A stretch of 64,000 nucleotides of DNA from Cedecea sp000277545 (lineage in GTDB: Bacteria; Pseudomonadota; Gammaproteobacteria; Enterobacterales; Enterobacteriaceae). The notes beneath the pieces are model-generated. The model made no database searches. It saw nothing but the letters and a program-made list of their open reading frames with translations, and had not been told where the DNA came from. The position numbers and the translations under genes were made by a program. Shown piece by piece: positions 51,485-60,385 of this stretch. How positions within the stretch are numbered: position 1 is the stretch's first letter; every line of letters begins with the position of its first letter. The stretch is taken from assembly GCA_050847315.1 (NCBI GenBank), contig CP193791.1; one strand, 5' to 3'.

Positions 51485-52810
51485 CTAAACCACTGAACCC
51501 CACAGATCATACTCATCCGCGTTTTCAACTTTCACACGGACAACGTCGCCTGGTTTCAGCTTGGTTTCGCCATTCAGGTAAACCGCGCCGTCGATTTCTG
51601 GGGCATCCGCCATGCTGCGGCCGATGGCGCCTTCTTCGTCCACTTCATCCACCATGACCAGAATCTCGCGGCCCACTTTTTCCTGCAGGCGCTCGGCAGA
51701 GATTTTCTGCTGCAGCTGCATAAAGCGGTTCCAGCGCTCCTCTTTCACTTCTTCCGGCACCTGGTCAGGCAGCTCGTTAGCGGTTGCGCCGTCAACCGGG
51801 CTGTATTTGAAGCAGCCCACGCGATCCAGGCGCGCTTCTTTCAGGAAGTCGAGCAGCATCTCGAAGTCTTCTTCGGTTTCACCCGGGAAGCCGACGATAA
51901 AGGTCGAGCGCAGGGTCAGATCCGGGCAGATTTCACGCCACTGCTTGATGCGCTGCAGCTGACGATCCGCAGAACCAGGGCGCTTCATCAGCTTCAGAAT
52001 ACGCGGGCTGGCGTGCTGCAGCGGGATGTCGAGGTACGGCAGAATCTTGCCTTCCGCCATCAGCGGGATCACATCGTCAACGTGTGGATACGGGTAAACG
52101 TAGTGCAGGCGAGTCCAGACGCCCAGCTTAGCCAACTGTTCACACAGGCTAACCATGCTGGTTTTGACCGGAGCGCCGTTCCAGAACCCGGTGCGGTGCT
52201 TAACGTCCACGCCGTAAGCGGAAGTATCCTGGGAGATCACCAGCAGCTCTTTCACGCCTGCTTCAACCAAACGTTTTGCCTCTGCCAGCACGTCGCCGAT
52301 TGGGCGGCTGTCCAGATCGCCACGCATGGACGGAATAATGCAGAAGGTGCAGCGATGGTTGCAGCCTTCGGAAATTTTCAGATACGCGTAGTGACGCGGC
52401 GTCAGCTTCACGCCCTGTTCCGGCACCAGGCTCAGGAACGGGTTGTGCTGCGGTTTGGGCACGTAATGGTGAACGTGCTGCAGAACCTGCTCGTAGCTGT
52501 GTGGGCCGGTGATTTCCAGTACCTTCGGATGCACTTCGCGGATCTGATCTTCTTTTGCACCCAGGCAACCGGTGACAATCACCTTACCGTTTTCATTCAG
52601 CGCTTCGCCGATGGCCTCCAGCGATTCCTGGACGGCGCTGTCGATGAAGCCGCAGGTGTTGACGATGACCATGTCGGCGTCGTCATAGCTTGGCACCACG
52701 TCATAGCCTTCGGTGCGCAGTTCAGTCAGGATGCGTTCGGAGTCCACGAGGTTTTTCGGGCAGCCGAGGGAGACAAACCCGATACGGGGTTGTTGGGTCA
52801 CATTGCTCAT
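51485..52810 (-). CDS. rimO: Ribosomal protein S12 methylthiotransferase
   Basis: A radical-SAM enzyme that methylthiolates an Asp of ribosomal protein S12. The 441-residue protein has an N-terminal UPF0004 domain with cluster-binding Cys (SLGCPKN, VNTCGF, TGCLG), a radical-SAM core with CNHRCTFCIIP, and a C-terminal TRAM domain. Length equals that of E. coli RimO. It is transcribed divergently from bssR. Confidence 0.98.
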   Translation of the reverse strand: MSNVTQQPRIGFVSLGCPKNLVDSERILTELRTEGYDVVPSYDDADMVIVNTCGFIDSAVQESLEAIGEALNENGKVIVTGCLGAKEDQIREVHPKVLEITGPHSYEQVLQHVHHYVPKPQHNPFLSLVPEQGVKLTPRHYAYLKISEGCNHRCTFCIIPSMRGDLDSRPIGDVLAEAKRLVEAGVKELLVISQDTSAYGVDVKHRTGFWNGAPVKTSMVSLCEQLAKLGVWTRLHYVYPYPHVDDVIPLMAEGKILPYLDIPLQHASPRILKLMKRPGSADRQLQRIKQWREICPDLTLRSTFIVGFPGETEEDFEMLLDFLKEARLDRVGCFKYSPVDGATANELPDQVPEEVKEERWNRFMQLQQKISAERLQEKVGREILVMVDEVDEEGAIGRSMADAPEIDGAVYLNGETKLKPGDVVRVKVENADEYDLWGSVV

Positions 52811-53001
52811 AGCTTAAAAAGTGTTCAATTATTAGAAAGATTAGGGCAGGGATTCTACAGAGGTTGGGCGGGAATTTGTACTGGAGAATTGCAGTTTGCG
52901 TTAGACGTGATTTATTCCGCTTCGGTTTACCCACCGCATACCCCGGCTTGCCCGATAAATAGCATCAAATGCGAAAGATATTCGGTGCGAATCTCCACCC
53001 C

Positions 53002-53046
53002 TTGACCATACTTACTCTGTGGGTTAATGGGTAACCCACGAGGAGG
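53002..53046 (+). promoter_or_regulatory. bssR promoter with overlapping palindrome
   Basis: TTGACC (53002-53007) and TAATGG (53025-53030, 17-base spacer) form a plausible sigma-70 promoter. A perfect 8-bp inverted repeat, GTGGGTTA (53019-53026) with TAACCCAC (53032-53039), covers the -10 region and ends one base before the AGGAGG ribosome site (53041-53046). It could be an operator or an mRNA hairpin. Confidence 0.5.
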
Positions 53047-53053
53047 ATGCGCT

Positions 53054-53437
53054 ATGTCCGGACGTACGCTCAAACACGACCTGCTGCAAAAGCTGCAGGT
53101 CGCGAAGGGGGAGATCGCCACCTACCTGGCGTTGAGAAAGGCCAAAGGGTACATGTCTGTCAGCGAAAGCGAACAGCTGCGGACCCGCTTGCTGGATGTC
53201 TGCCACCGGAGCCGCGATGCTGCCTTTGTGCTGCAGGCGAGCCTGGCCGACGATGAAAAAGATGATTTTCGCCATGCCGTTGAGGCGTGTTCATCCGCCG
53301 CACTTTGCCTGATGGGCGGGCGTAAAGACTGCCCGCAATACATCGCGGTTGATGCGGCAAAGCTTGAAACCAGCCTGATGCAGCTCACCCGTAGCCTGAA
53401 TGCACTGGCAGAACGCGGAAAGGCCATTGAAGCCTGA
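53054..53437 (+). CDS. bssR: Biofilm regulator BssR
   Basis: A 127-residue cytoplasmic protein, exactly the length of E. coli BssR (YliH), which affects biofilm formation through indole and quorum signals. The block ALRKAKGYMSVSESEQLR and the C-terminal AALCLMGGRKDCPQYIAV are conserved; the remaining sequence has diverged. The ATG at 53054 has AGGAGG seven bases before it. It sits between rimO and yliI as in E. coli. Its biochemical action is not established. Confidence 0.92.
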   Translation: MSGRTLKHDLLQKLQVAKGEIATYLALRKAKGYMSVSESEQLRTRLLDVCHRSRDAAFVLQASLADDEKDDFRHAVEACSSAALCLMGGRKDCPQYIAVDAAKLETSLMQLTRSLNALAERGKAIEA

Positions 53438-53548
53438 CCCGAGCGCGGGGAGTCTGCCAGGCTCCCCGTTCTTAATGTTATGTAAAACCGGGCAGTCGAT
53501 TATCTCCGGCGGCTACCCTTAAGGAATAGCCAAAACCAGGAGATTGCC

Positions 53549-54670
53549 ATGCCGCCGTTCCCGTCCCGCACGCTTATTGCCGCCGCGCTACTTTTCTCTG
53601 CCTCTTATGCCCTGGCTGCCAAAACCAACGTTGAAGTCCTGCAAACCAACCTGCCCCACCCGTGGGCGCTGGACTTTTTACCGGATAACCAGGGCATGTT
53701 GATTACCCTGCGTGGCGGGGAGCTACATCTGTGGCAGCAGGGCAAGGGACTGTCCGCGCCGATCGGCGGCGTACCCGTTGTCTGGGCCCACGGACAGGGC
53801 GGTTTGCTGGATGTTGTGCTGGCCCCGGACTTTGCCAGTAGCCGCCGCGTGTGGCTTAGCTTTGCCGAAGGCGGCAGCGACAATAAAGCCGGTACTGCCG
53901 TCGGGTATGGAACGTTAAGCCGGGATCTGAAGCGGCTGGAAAACTTTAAGGTTGTGTTCCGCCAGACGCCAAAACTCTCCACCGGCAACCATTTCGGCGG
54001 ACGCATGGCGTTTGACGGGCAAGGCCATGTGTTTATCGCGCTGGGGGAAAACAACGAGCGCGCTACGGCTCAGGATCTCGATAAGCTGCAGGGTAAAGTG
54101 GTGCGGCTTAATGCCGATGGTTCCGTCCCGCAGGATAACCCGTTTATAGGCAAACCAGGCGTCCGGCCTGAAATTTGGTCTTACGGGCACCGTAACCCGC
54201 AGGGATTAGCCATTAATCCGGCCAACGGGGAGCTGTGGCTAAACGAGCACGGGCCGAAAGGTGGCGATGAAATCAATATCCCGGCAGCCGGGAAAAACTA
54301 CGGCTGGCCGCTGGCGACCTGGGGCATTAATTACAGCGGGCTTAAGATCCCCGAAGCCAAAGGAGGGGAAGTTGAAGGCACCGAGCAGCCGATTCATTAC
54401 TGGAAAGTCTCTCCTGCCATAAGCGGCATGGCGTTTTATTCGACTGACACCTTCCCGCAGTGGAAAGGCAAGTTGTTTATCGGCGCACTCAAAGAAAAGA
54501 ATCTGATTGAGCTAACGCTGGACGGCGACAAGGTGACGGCCGAACAGCGGCTGCTGGGGGATCGTAAAAAGCGTATTCGCGATGTGCGCGTCGGCCCGGA
54601 CGGCTATCTGTATGTCCTGACCGACGAATCTGACGGCGAGCTGCTAAAAATCAGCCCGGCCGAAGGCTAA
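53549..54670 (+). CDS. yliI: PQQ-dependent aldose sugar dehydrogenase YliI
   Basis: A 373-residue periplasmic soluble glucose-dehydrogenase-like enzyme that oxidises aldoses with PQQ. A signal peptide of about 23 residues ends ALAA. The beta-propeller carries the catalytic-region His in HPWALDFLPD and the PQQ-site stretch SYGHRNPQGLAINP, plus LNEHGPKGGDEIN. Length matches E. coli (371). Like E. coli, the organism may rely on external PQQ; no pqq genes are in the window. Confidence 0.94.
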   Translation: MPPFPSRTLIAAALLFSASYALAAKTNVEVLQTNLPHPWALDFLPDNQGMLITLRGGELHLWQQGKGLSAPIGGVPVVWAHGQGGLLDVVLAPDFASSRRVWLSFAEGGSDNKAGTAVGYGTLSRDLKRLENFKVVFRQTPKLSTGNHFGGRMAFDGQGHVFIALGENNERATAQDLDKLQGKVVRLNADGSVPQDNPFIGKPGVRPEIWSYGHRNPQGLAINPANGELWLNEHGPKGGDEINIPAAGKNYGWPLATWGINYSGLKIPEAKGGEVEGTEQPIHYWKVSPAISGMAFYSTDTFPQWKGKLFIGALKEKNLIELTLDGDKVTAEQRLLGDRKKRIRDVRVGPDGYLYVLTDESDGELLKISPAEG

Positions 54671-54671
54671 A

Positions 54672-55298
54672 TCAGGTCAGCGGGATCATCACAATTTTCT
54701 TGAACGCCGGGCGCTGGGTCAGTTGCTGATACCAGCGTTGAAGATTTGGCACCGCATCCCACGGAATATCAAGGTTGAGCAGGCTGTAGATTTGCGGGCC
54801 AAAGGCGAGGTCGCCCAGGCCAAAGGCTTCGCCACCCAGCCAGGGCTGTTTAGCCAGTTCCGCATCTGCAATCGCAAACAGCTTGTTGCAGGCCACAATG
54901 CTTTGCTCAATCAGCTTCCGATCGCGCGCTTCCGGCGGGGTTCTGACCAGGCTGGCGTACACCCCACGGTAGGGGCCAGCGACCGCCGTAGCGGACCAGT
55001 CCATCCATTTTTCACCTTTGGCACGTTCCGCCGGGGCATTTACCCACAGCGAATCGCGACCATATTCAGCCGCCAGGTAGCGCACGATGGTGTTGGATTC
55101 CCACAGCGTCAGCCCGTGTGCGTCGTCGTGAATGCACGGCACCAGGCCATTCGGGTTCATCGCCAGGTATTCAGCGTCGTGCGTCAGGCCAAATTTCCCG
55201 CCCGCGGGCACGGAGCGGTACGGCAGTTGCAGCTCTTCCAGACACCACAGCACTTTCTTCACATTGGTGGAGTTATCTCTGCCCCAAACGGTAATCAT
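54672..55298 (-). CDS. gstB: Glutathione S-transferase GstB
   Basis: A 208-residue glutathione transferase, same length as E. coli GstB, which dehalogenates bromoacetate. An N-terminal thioredoxin-fold domain (about 1-82) has WGRDNSTNVKKVLWCLEEL and the glutathione-binding LWESNTIVRYLA; the C-terminal helical domain follows. The ATG at 55298 is chosen for the match to E. coli; the frame continues upstream without support. It is convergent with yliI (one base apart), and no terminator was recognised between them. Confidence 0.95.
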   Translation of the reverse strand: MITVWGRDNSTNVKKVLWCLEELQLPYRSVPAGGKFGLTHDAEYLAMNPNGLVPCIHDDAHGLTLWESNTIVRYLAAEYGRDSLWVNAPAERAKGEKWMDWSATAVAGPYRGVYASLVRTPPEARDRKLIEQSIVACNKLFAIADAELAKQPWLGGEAFGLGDLAFGPQIYSLLNLDIPWDAVPNLQRWYQQLTQRPAFKKIVMIPLT

Positions 55299-55546
55299 GG
55301 TGGTTCCTTTTTTTGCAGGTGGACATCGAGTATGCCCGGCTCCGCTCACGAAAACACCACTGTTTCTCAACCGAAGCTAAAAAAAATGGCGTGACGGCGG
55401 CAACTCGCGCAGATATCGAATAAACTTAAAAAACTTTACCAACTCTATGTTTCTTTAAGTGGATTCGTGCGTTATTACTCACACCCTGACTTTTGGGTGG
55501 CGGTGCGCACCGTGAATTTTTTAAGAATGGATACTCAGGTGGTTTT

Positions 55547-56752
55547 ATGACGATCTTGCAAATGCCTGCAACACTACGTGGTTTAGTCGCAGGGACAACC
55601 CTGCTGCTGATGGCGGCTCCTGCGCTAAGCGCTGAGCAGACCGCAGATGCGCCCCAGGTCGATGGCAGAGCCTGGATTTTGATGGATTACGCCAGCGGGA
55701 AGGTACTGGCGGAAGGAAATGCCGACGAAAAGCTCGATCCGGCAAGTCTGACCAAGCTGATGACCAGCTACGTGGTAGGGCAGGCGCTGAAAGCAGGCAA
55801 GATTCACCTGACGGATATGGTGACTATCGGGAAAGATGCCTGGGCCACCGGTAACCCGGTGCTGCGCGGCTCTTCGCTGATGTTCCTGAAACCCGGCGAT
55901 AAAGTCTCGGTGGAAGATCTGAACAAAGGCGTCATTATTCAGTCCGGGAACGACGCCAGCATTGCGATTGCCGACTATGTGGCGGGCAGCCAGGACTCGT
56001 TTGTCAGCCTGATGAACAACTACGCGCAGAAGCTCAAGCTCACCAACACCACCTTTAAAACTGTTCACGGCCTGGATGCTCCGGGGCAGTACAGCACCGC
56101 GCGCGACATGGCGCTGCTGGGCCAGGCGCTGATCCACGACGTGCCGGACGAGTACGCGGTACACAAAGAGAAAGAGTTCACCTTTAACAATATCAAGCAG
56201 CCGAACCGCAACCGCCTGCTGTGGAGCTCCAACCTGAACGTTGACGGCATGAAAACCGGCACCACGGTGGGCGCGGGCTATAATCTTGTCGCGTCGGCAA
56301 CCTCCGGCGATATGCGCCTGATTTCCGTGGTGCTGGGGACAAAAACTGACCGCATTCGCTTCAACGAGAGCGAAAAGCTGCTGACCTGGGGTTTCCGCTT
56401 CTTCGAAACCGTAACGCCAATCAAACCTGACGCGACTTTTGTGACCCAGCGTGTCTGGTTTGGCGATAAGAGCGAAGTCAATCTGGGGGCAGGCGAGGGC
56501 GGCTCGGTGACTATTCCCCGTGGCCAGCTGAAAAACCTGAAAGCCAGCTTTACCCTGAATGAACCTCAGCTAACCGCGCCGCTGAAGAAAGGCCAGGCCG
56601 TCGGTACCATCGACTTCCTGCTGAACGGCAAATCCATTGAGCAGCGCCCGCTGCTGGTGATGGAGCCGGTTGAAGAGGGCGGCTTCTTCAGCCGCATGTG
56701 GGACTTTGTGCTGATGAAGCTCCACGGCTGGTTCGGGAACTGGTTCTCTTAA
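55547..56752 (+). CDS. dacC: D-alanyl-D-alanine carboxypeptidase (PBP6)
   Basis: A periplasmic DD-carboxypeptidase that trims the peptidoglycan stem pentapeptide. The 401-residue protein has a signal peptide (about 1-27, ending ALSA), the active-site motifs SLTK, SGN and KTG (VDGMKTGTT), a PBP5-like C-terminal domain, and an amphipathic C-terminal anchor (FSRMWDFVLMKLHGWFGNWF). The ATG at 55547 follows AGGTGG and matches E. coli DacC (400). It is convergent with deoR, with four bases between. Confidence 0.97.
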   Translation: MTILQMPATLRGLVAGTTLLLMAAPALSAEQTADAPQVDGRAWILMDYASGKVLAEGNADEKLDPASLTKLMTSYVVGQALKAGKIHLTDMVTIGKDAWATGNPVLRGSSLMFLKPGDKVSVEDLNKGVIIQSGNDASIAIADYVAGSQDSFVSLMNNYAQKLKLTNTTFKTVHGLDAPGQYSTARDMALLGQALIHDVPDEYAVHKEKEFTFNNIKQPNRNRLLWSSNLNVDGMKTGTTVGAGYNLVASATSGDMRLISVVLGTKTDRIRFNESEKLLTWGFRFFETVTPIKPDATFVTQRVWFGDKSEVNLGAGEGGSVTIPRGQLKNLKASFTLNEPQLTAPLKKGQAVGTIDFLLNGKSIEQRPLLVMEPVEEGGFFSRMWDFVLMKLHGWFGNWFS

Positions 56753-56756
56753 GCGC

Positions 56757-57521
56757 CTACCACGTTAGCGTCAGGTTTTCCGCCGCGGCATAGTCTATAA
56801 ACTCCGCGGCGGGAGGCCGGTTGGTAATAATCGTATCAAACGCCGTCAGCGGCCCCATGCAGGCGGCGCGAACCTTGCCAAACTTGGTGTCATCCACCAC
56901 CAGAATATTACGCTGGGCCATGCTCAGCGCCCAATGCTTCACCGCCAGCTCATTCAAATTAAAGCAGGTTGCGCCGTAGCGCAGGTGGACGCCGGCCGCG
57001 GATAAAAAGGCGATATCCGGGCAGATATTCCCCAGGCACTCCTGGAAGTTAATCGGATTGAAAATCGCATTGCTGGCGTGAAACTCGCCGCCGCTTAAAA
57101 TCACCCGGCAGTTCGGCTTCTCCTGCAGCGCCAGAAAAGTGTTGAGGGAATAGCACAGGCCAGTGAAAGGCAGATCGTCGTCAAGGGCGTCAATAATGTA
57201 AGGCGTGGTGGTGCCGCAGTCGAAGAACACGGTCTGGCGCGGGCGAACACGCTGCGCGGCGAGCCTGGCGGCGTGGCGTTTCTCTTCAACCTGGCGCGTT
57301 TTTTCATCGCTAAGCAGATAGTAGCTGGCCCCGGCGCTGCGAGGCTCCAGCACCACGTATCCCCCCAGCAGAACAACCTGACCCGGTTCGCTGTTAATGT
57401 CGCGGCGGATGGTCATTTCGGAGACGCCCAACAGCTGAGCGGCTTCTTTGAGATGAATTTTATCGCTGCGCTTCAGCGCCTGTAGCAGGCGGTTAATGCG
57501 CTCTTCACGGCGGGTTTCCAT
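56757..57521 (-). CDS. deoR: Deoxyribose operon repressor
   Basis: A 254-residue DeoR-family repressor that controls deo and nucleoside-uptake genes with deoxyribose 5-phosphate as inducer. The N-terminal helix-turn-helix is in HLKEAAQLLGVSEMTIRRDI; the effector domain has VFFDCGTTTPYIIDAL and ILVVDDTKFGKV. Length is close to E. coli DeoR (252). It lies between dacC and ybjG, as in E. coli. Confidence 0.96.
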   Translation of the reverse strand: METRREERINRLLQALKRSDKIHLKEAAQLLGVSEMTIRRDINSEPGQVVLLGGYVVLEPRSAGASYYLLSDEKTRQVEEKRHAARLAAQRVRPRQTVFFDCGTTTPYIIDALDDDLPFTGLCYSLNTFLALQEKPNCRVILSGGEFHASNAIFNPINFQECLGNICPDIAFLSAAGVHLRYGATCFNLNELAVKHWALSMAQRNILVVDDTKFGKVRAACMGPLTAFDTIITNRPPAAEFIDYAAAENLTLTW

Positions 57522-57537
57522 AGCGGCCTCTGAACAT

Positions 57538-57565
57538 TAAAAAGCCCCGCTAAGGCAGGGCTTTA
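57538..57565 (-). terminator. ybjG terminator
   Basis: On the minus strand AAAGCCCTGCC-TTA-GCGGGGCTTT is followed by TTAA. It lies between ybjG and deoR and should end the ybjG transcript. Confidence 0.8.
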
Positions 57566-57594
57566 GTTAATACATATTACCTGTGGCGCACAGC

Positions 57595-58200
57595 TTAGTC
57601 ACGCACCCAGCCTTTACGGATGGGGAGCGCGAAACAGTAGCGGTAAATCTGATGCAGGCGCTGGTGGATTTGCGGCCCGCGCAGGTTCCAGACAATCTGC
57701 GACAGCAGACAGGCGCTCATGCCGACCAGCAGGCCGCCGAGCATATCCAGCGGCCAGTGCACGCCGAGATAGACGCGGGACCAGGCAATCGCGCAGCCGA
57801 TCGCAAACAGCATCACGCCCGACCAGATGCGATGCCAGCACAAAAATGCCAGGGCGAAGGTGAAGATTACCGTGCCGTGGTCGCTCGGGAAAGAATCATC
57901 CGGCGCATGATGCAGGAAGTTGTAGCCCAGTCCGACCACAAAAGGGCGAGGATGCGGGAACACATGACCGATGATCCACGACAGCGCCACGCTAATCACC
58001 AGCGCCATGCCTGTTTTGATCACCACCTGGCGCTGGGCCGGCATTTGCTTACGCTGGCCCCACAGCCAGAGCGCGACGATCAGCAGCGGGACGATGCTGA
58101 TCAGATCCCGGGCGAAGAAGATCGCCAGTTTTATCATCCACTCCGGTGATGACGGGGTGGCATTTATGAGCAAAAACAGATTCTGGTTGAGCGTTTCCAT
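57595..58200 (-). CDS. ybjG: Undecaprenyl-diphosphatase YbjG
   Basis: A 201-residue inner-membrane PAP2 phosphatase that recycles undecaprenyl pyrophosphate on the periplasmic side. The three PAP2 motifs are clear: a first motif around GHVFPHPRPF, SFPSDHGTVIF as motif 2, and SRVYLGVHWPLDMLGG as motif 3. It ends FALPIRKGWVRD, as in E. coli (198). Its start codon overlaps the stop of the upstream PAP2 gene by one base (TAATG), so the two are coupled. Confidence 0.95.
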   Translation of the reverse strand: METLNQNLFLLINATPSSPEWMIKLAIFFARDLISIVPLLIVALWLWGQRKQMPAQRQVVIKTGMALVISVALSWIIGHVFPHPRPFVVGLGYNFLHHAPDDSFPSDHGTVIFTFALAFLCWHRIWSGVMLFAIGCAIAWSRVYLGVHWPLDMLGGLLVGMSACLLSQIVWNLRGPQIHQRLHQIYRYCFALPIRKGWVRD

Positions 58201-58922
58201 TATGACTTGTCCTGTGCTTTAACTGACCAGGTGGATATCGCGCCGTAAAGCACCACCTGGGTTAACCATACCCACCAACCTGCCCACAGGTTGTGGCTGA
58301 AAAAGTGCGCGCCGCGCATCACCTGGCCGTACCCCATTCCCAGGCCGAGAAAAACGCCAAGGCCGAGGAAAAACCACGCCAGACGCGGGCGTTCACGGTA
58401 AAACAAAAAAAACAGCGCCATAACGCCAAAGCCGCTGGAAGCATGGCCGCCGGGAAAACATCTTCCTGGCCCGCTGTCTGCCGGAGCGGGGCTGAAAAGC
58501 GGGTACGAGGCGGCATTCCCGCCGTACTCCACCAGGCTCCACGGGCAGGAGTGGTGGCTAAACCCTTTCAGGACGCCGACCGTTAATGCCCCAAGCCCGA
58601 TGAGCAACGCCACTACGACCAGCCGTGGCTGACGACGCCAGAGTCCCCATAGCAGCGCGATAACCCCGCCTGCAATCACCAGGTCCTTTAACAGGCGGTG
58701 GTTGAGCAAATCCAGCCGCCGATCGTTTTGCAGCGGAAAACTGTGGCTGGCGGCATCAAACCAGAACCCGGTCAGCCAGCGATCCAGCTCTTCATTCCGG
58801 GAAAGCCAGCTAAAAACGGCAGCCAGTATTATCAGGATGCAAAGCTGGAAAAGATAGAAGCGGGACGATAGTCGGTAAAGCAGTTTTGTCTTATTTACCG
58901 TTGGTTTAGGAAAACATTTCAT
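58200..58922 (-). CDS. PAP2-family membrane phosphatase
   Basis: A 240-residue inner-membrane protein of the PAP2 superfamily, distinct from YbjG. It has about five or six hydrophobic segments. The motifs are variant: KGFSHHSCPWSL (Cys-Pro in place of the usual Arg-Pro), FPGGHASSGFG (motif 2) and MRGAHFFSHNLW (motif 3). This CPW-type subgroup is known among lipid phosphatases; the substrate here could be a lipid A or undecaprenyl phosphate, but it is not determined. It is coupled to ybjG by a one-base overlap and has no counterpart at this locus in E. coli. Confidence 0.88.
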   Translation of the reverse strand: MKCFPKPTVNKTKLLYRLSSRFYLFQLCILIILAAVFSWLSRNEELDRWLTGFWFDAASHSFPLQNDRRLDLLNHRLLKDLVIAGGVIALLWGLWRRQPRLVVVALLIGLGALTVGVLKGFSHHSCPWSLVEYGGNAASYPLFSPAPADSGPGRCFPGGHASSGFGVMALFFLFYRERPRLAWFFLGLGVFLGLGMGYGQVMRGAHFFSHNLWAGWWVWLTQVVLYGAISTWSVKAQDKS

Positions 58923-59115
58923 CTTGTAGTTGGCGAAGACCGTACTGACCTTAAATGCATGGCAGCAGAATATTCATCACAGATTAAGAAATCCTTAATA
59001 GAATTGAGGTATGATGTGCGCGGCTTTACACCCCGTGCTATTTGTCAGCCGCTGACTACCGCTGGTACGGGCAATTGAATACACTCTGCGCGTTTCTTTA
59101 TCTTCTGAGTTCCTA
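58923..59115. promoter_or_regulatory. PAP2/mdfA divergent spacer
   Basis: 193 bases between divergent genes. A -10-like TATGAT lies at 59010-59015 for mdfA, about 100 bases before its start. No operator is evident. Confidence 0.35.
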
Positions 59116-60348
59116 ATGCAACATAATACGATAGCTAACAAAACGTTAGGCCGTCAGGCGCTGCTGTTCCCGCTCTGCCTGGTGCTCTACGAATTCTCAA
59201 CTTACATCGGCAATGACATGATCCAGCCGGGCATGCTGGCCGTGGTGGATCAGTTCCAGGCGGGCGTGGAATGGGTGCCGACCTCAATGACGGCTTACCT
59301 GGCGGGCGGGATGTTCCTGCAGTGGCTGCTCGGGCCGCTGTCTGACCGTATTGGCCGCCGCCCGGTGATGCTGACCGGCGTAGTCTGGTTTATTGTCACC
59401 TGCCTTGCAACGCTGCTGGCCCAGGATATTCAGCAGTTCACCTTCCTGCGTTTCCTGCAGGGCGTCAGCCTGTGCTTTATTGGCGCGGTGGGCTACGCCG
59501 CTATTCAGGAATCGTTCGAAGAGTCGGTTTGCATCAAGATAACCGCGCTGATGGCTAACGTGGCGCTCATCGCGCCGCTGCTTGGGCCGCTGGTCGGCGC
59601 GGCGTGGATCCACGTCGCTCCGTGGGAAACGATGTTCGTGCTGTTTGCGCTGCTGGCCGCTATCTCTTTCTTTGGGCTGCACAAGGCGATGCCGGAAACC
59701 GCGACGCGTCTTGGCGAAAAGCTTTCGCTGAAAGAACTTGGGCATGACTACAAGCTGGTGCTGAAAAACCTGCGTTTTGTCTCGGGTGCGCTGGCTACGG
59801 GCTTTGTAAGCCTGCCGCTGCTGGCGTGGATTGCCCAGTCGCCGGTGATCATCATCAGCGGGGAGAATCTCAGCACTTATGAATACGGTCTGCTGCAGGT
59901 ACCCATCTTTGGCGCGCTGATCCTCGGTAACCTGGTTCTGGCCAAACTGACGTCCCGGCGCAGCGTGCGCAGCCTGATCATCATGGGCGGCTGGTGGATT
60001 GTGCCGGGCCTGATTGTGGCGGCAGTGGCTACGGTGGTTTCTTCTCATGCTTATTTGTGGATGACCGCTGGCCTGAGTCTGTACGCCTTTGGCATCGGCC
60101 TGGCGAATGCGGGCCTGGTGCGCCTGACGTTGTTTGCCAGCGAGATGAGTAAAGGCACGGTGTCAGCGGCGATGGGCATGCTGCAAATGCTGATCTTTAC
60201 CGTCGGTATTGAGCTGAGCAAGCACGCCTACCAGTTCGGCGGCAACGGTCTGTTCAGCCTGTTTAACCTTCTTGGCGGGGTGGTTTGGCTTGGCCTGATG
60301 GTGTTGTTCCTGAAGGATAAAACTGTTGGGCAGGCAAGAGACGCCTAA
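59116..60348 (+). CDS. mdfA: Multidrug efflux MFS transporter MdfA
   Basis: A 410-residue proton-coupled drug antiporter of twelve membrane segments, the same length as E. coli MdfA/Cmr. The membrane-embedded acidic residue is present in LVLYEFSTYIGNDMIQPGML (Glu26 region with Asp34), and motif A is LLGPLSDRIGRRPVML. The N-terminal eleven residues differ from E. coli. A strong terminator follows, shared with the convergent metG. Confidence 0.97.
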   Translation: MQHNTIANKTLGRQALLFPLCLVLYEFSTYIGNDMIQPGMLAVVDQFQAGVEWVPTSMTAYLAGGMFLQWLLGPLSDRIGRRPVMLTGVVWFIVTCLATLLAQDIQQFTFLRFLQGVSLCFIGAVGYAAIQESFEESVCIKITALMANVALIAPLLGPLVGAAWIHVAPWETMFVLFALLAAISFFGLHKAMPETATRLGEKLSLKELGHDYKLVLKNLRFVSGALATGFVSLPLLAWIAQSPVIIISGENLSTYEYGLLQVPIFGALILGNLVLAKLTSRRSVRSLIIMGGWWIVPGLIVAAVATVVSSHAYLWMTAGLSLYAFGIGLANAGLVRLTLFASEMSKGTVSAAMGMLQMLIFTVGIELSKHAYQFGGNGLFSLFNLLGGVVWLGLMVLFLKDKTVGQARDA

Positions 60349-60352
60349 TAAG

Positions 60353-60380
60353 AAAAAACCCCGGATTTCCGGGGTTTTTT
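60353..60380. terminator. Bidirectional terminator between mdfA and metG
   Basis: AAAAAACCCCGG (60353-60364) and CCGGGGTTTTTT (60369-60380) form a perfect stem with a four-base loop and T runs on both strands. Confidence 0.95.
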
Positions 60381-60385
60381 CTCGG

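Noticed and set aside
52013..53005. 330-codon open frame opposite rimO
   Set aside because: Antisense shadow that runs into the rimO/bssR promoter region.
58892..58908. PhoP-box-like TATTTA-N5-GGTTTA
   Set aside because: It lies inside the start of the PAP2 gene and about 200 bases from mdfA, in an orientation not useful for ybjG; probably chance.
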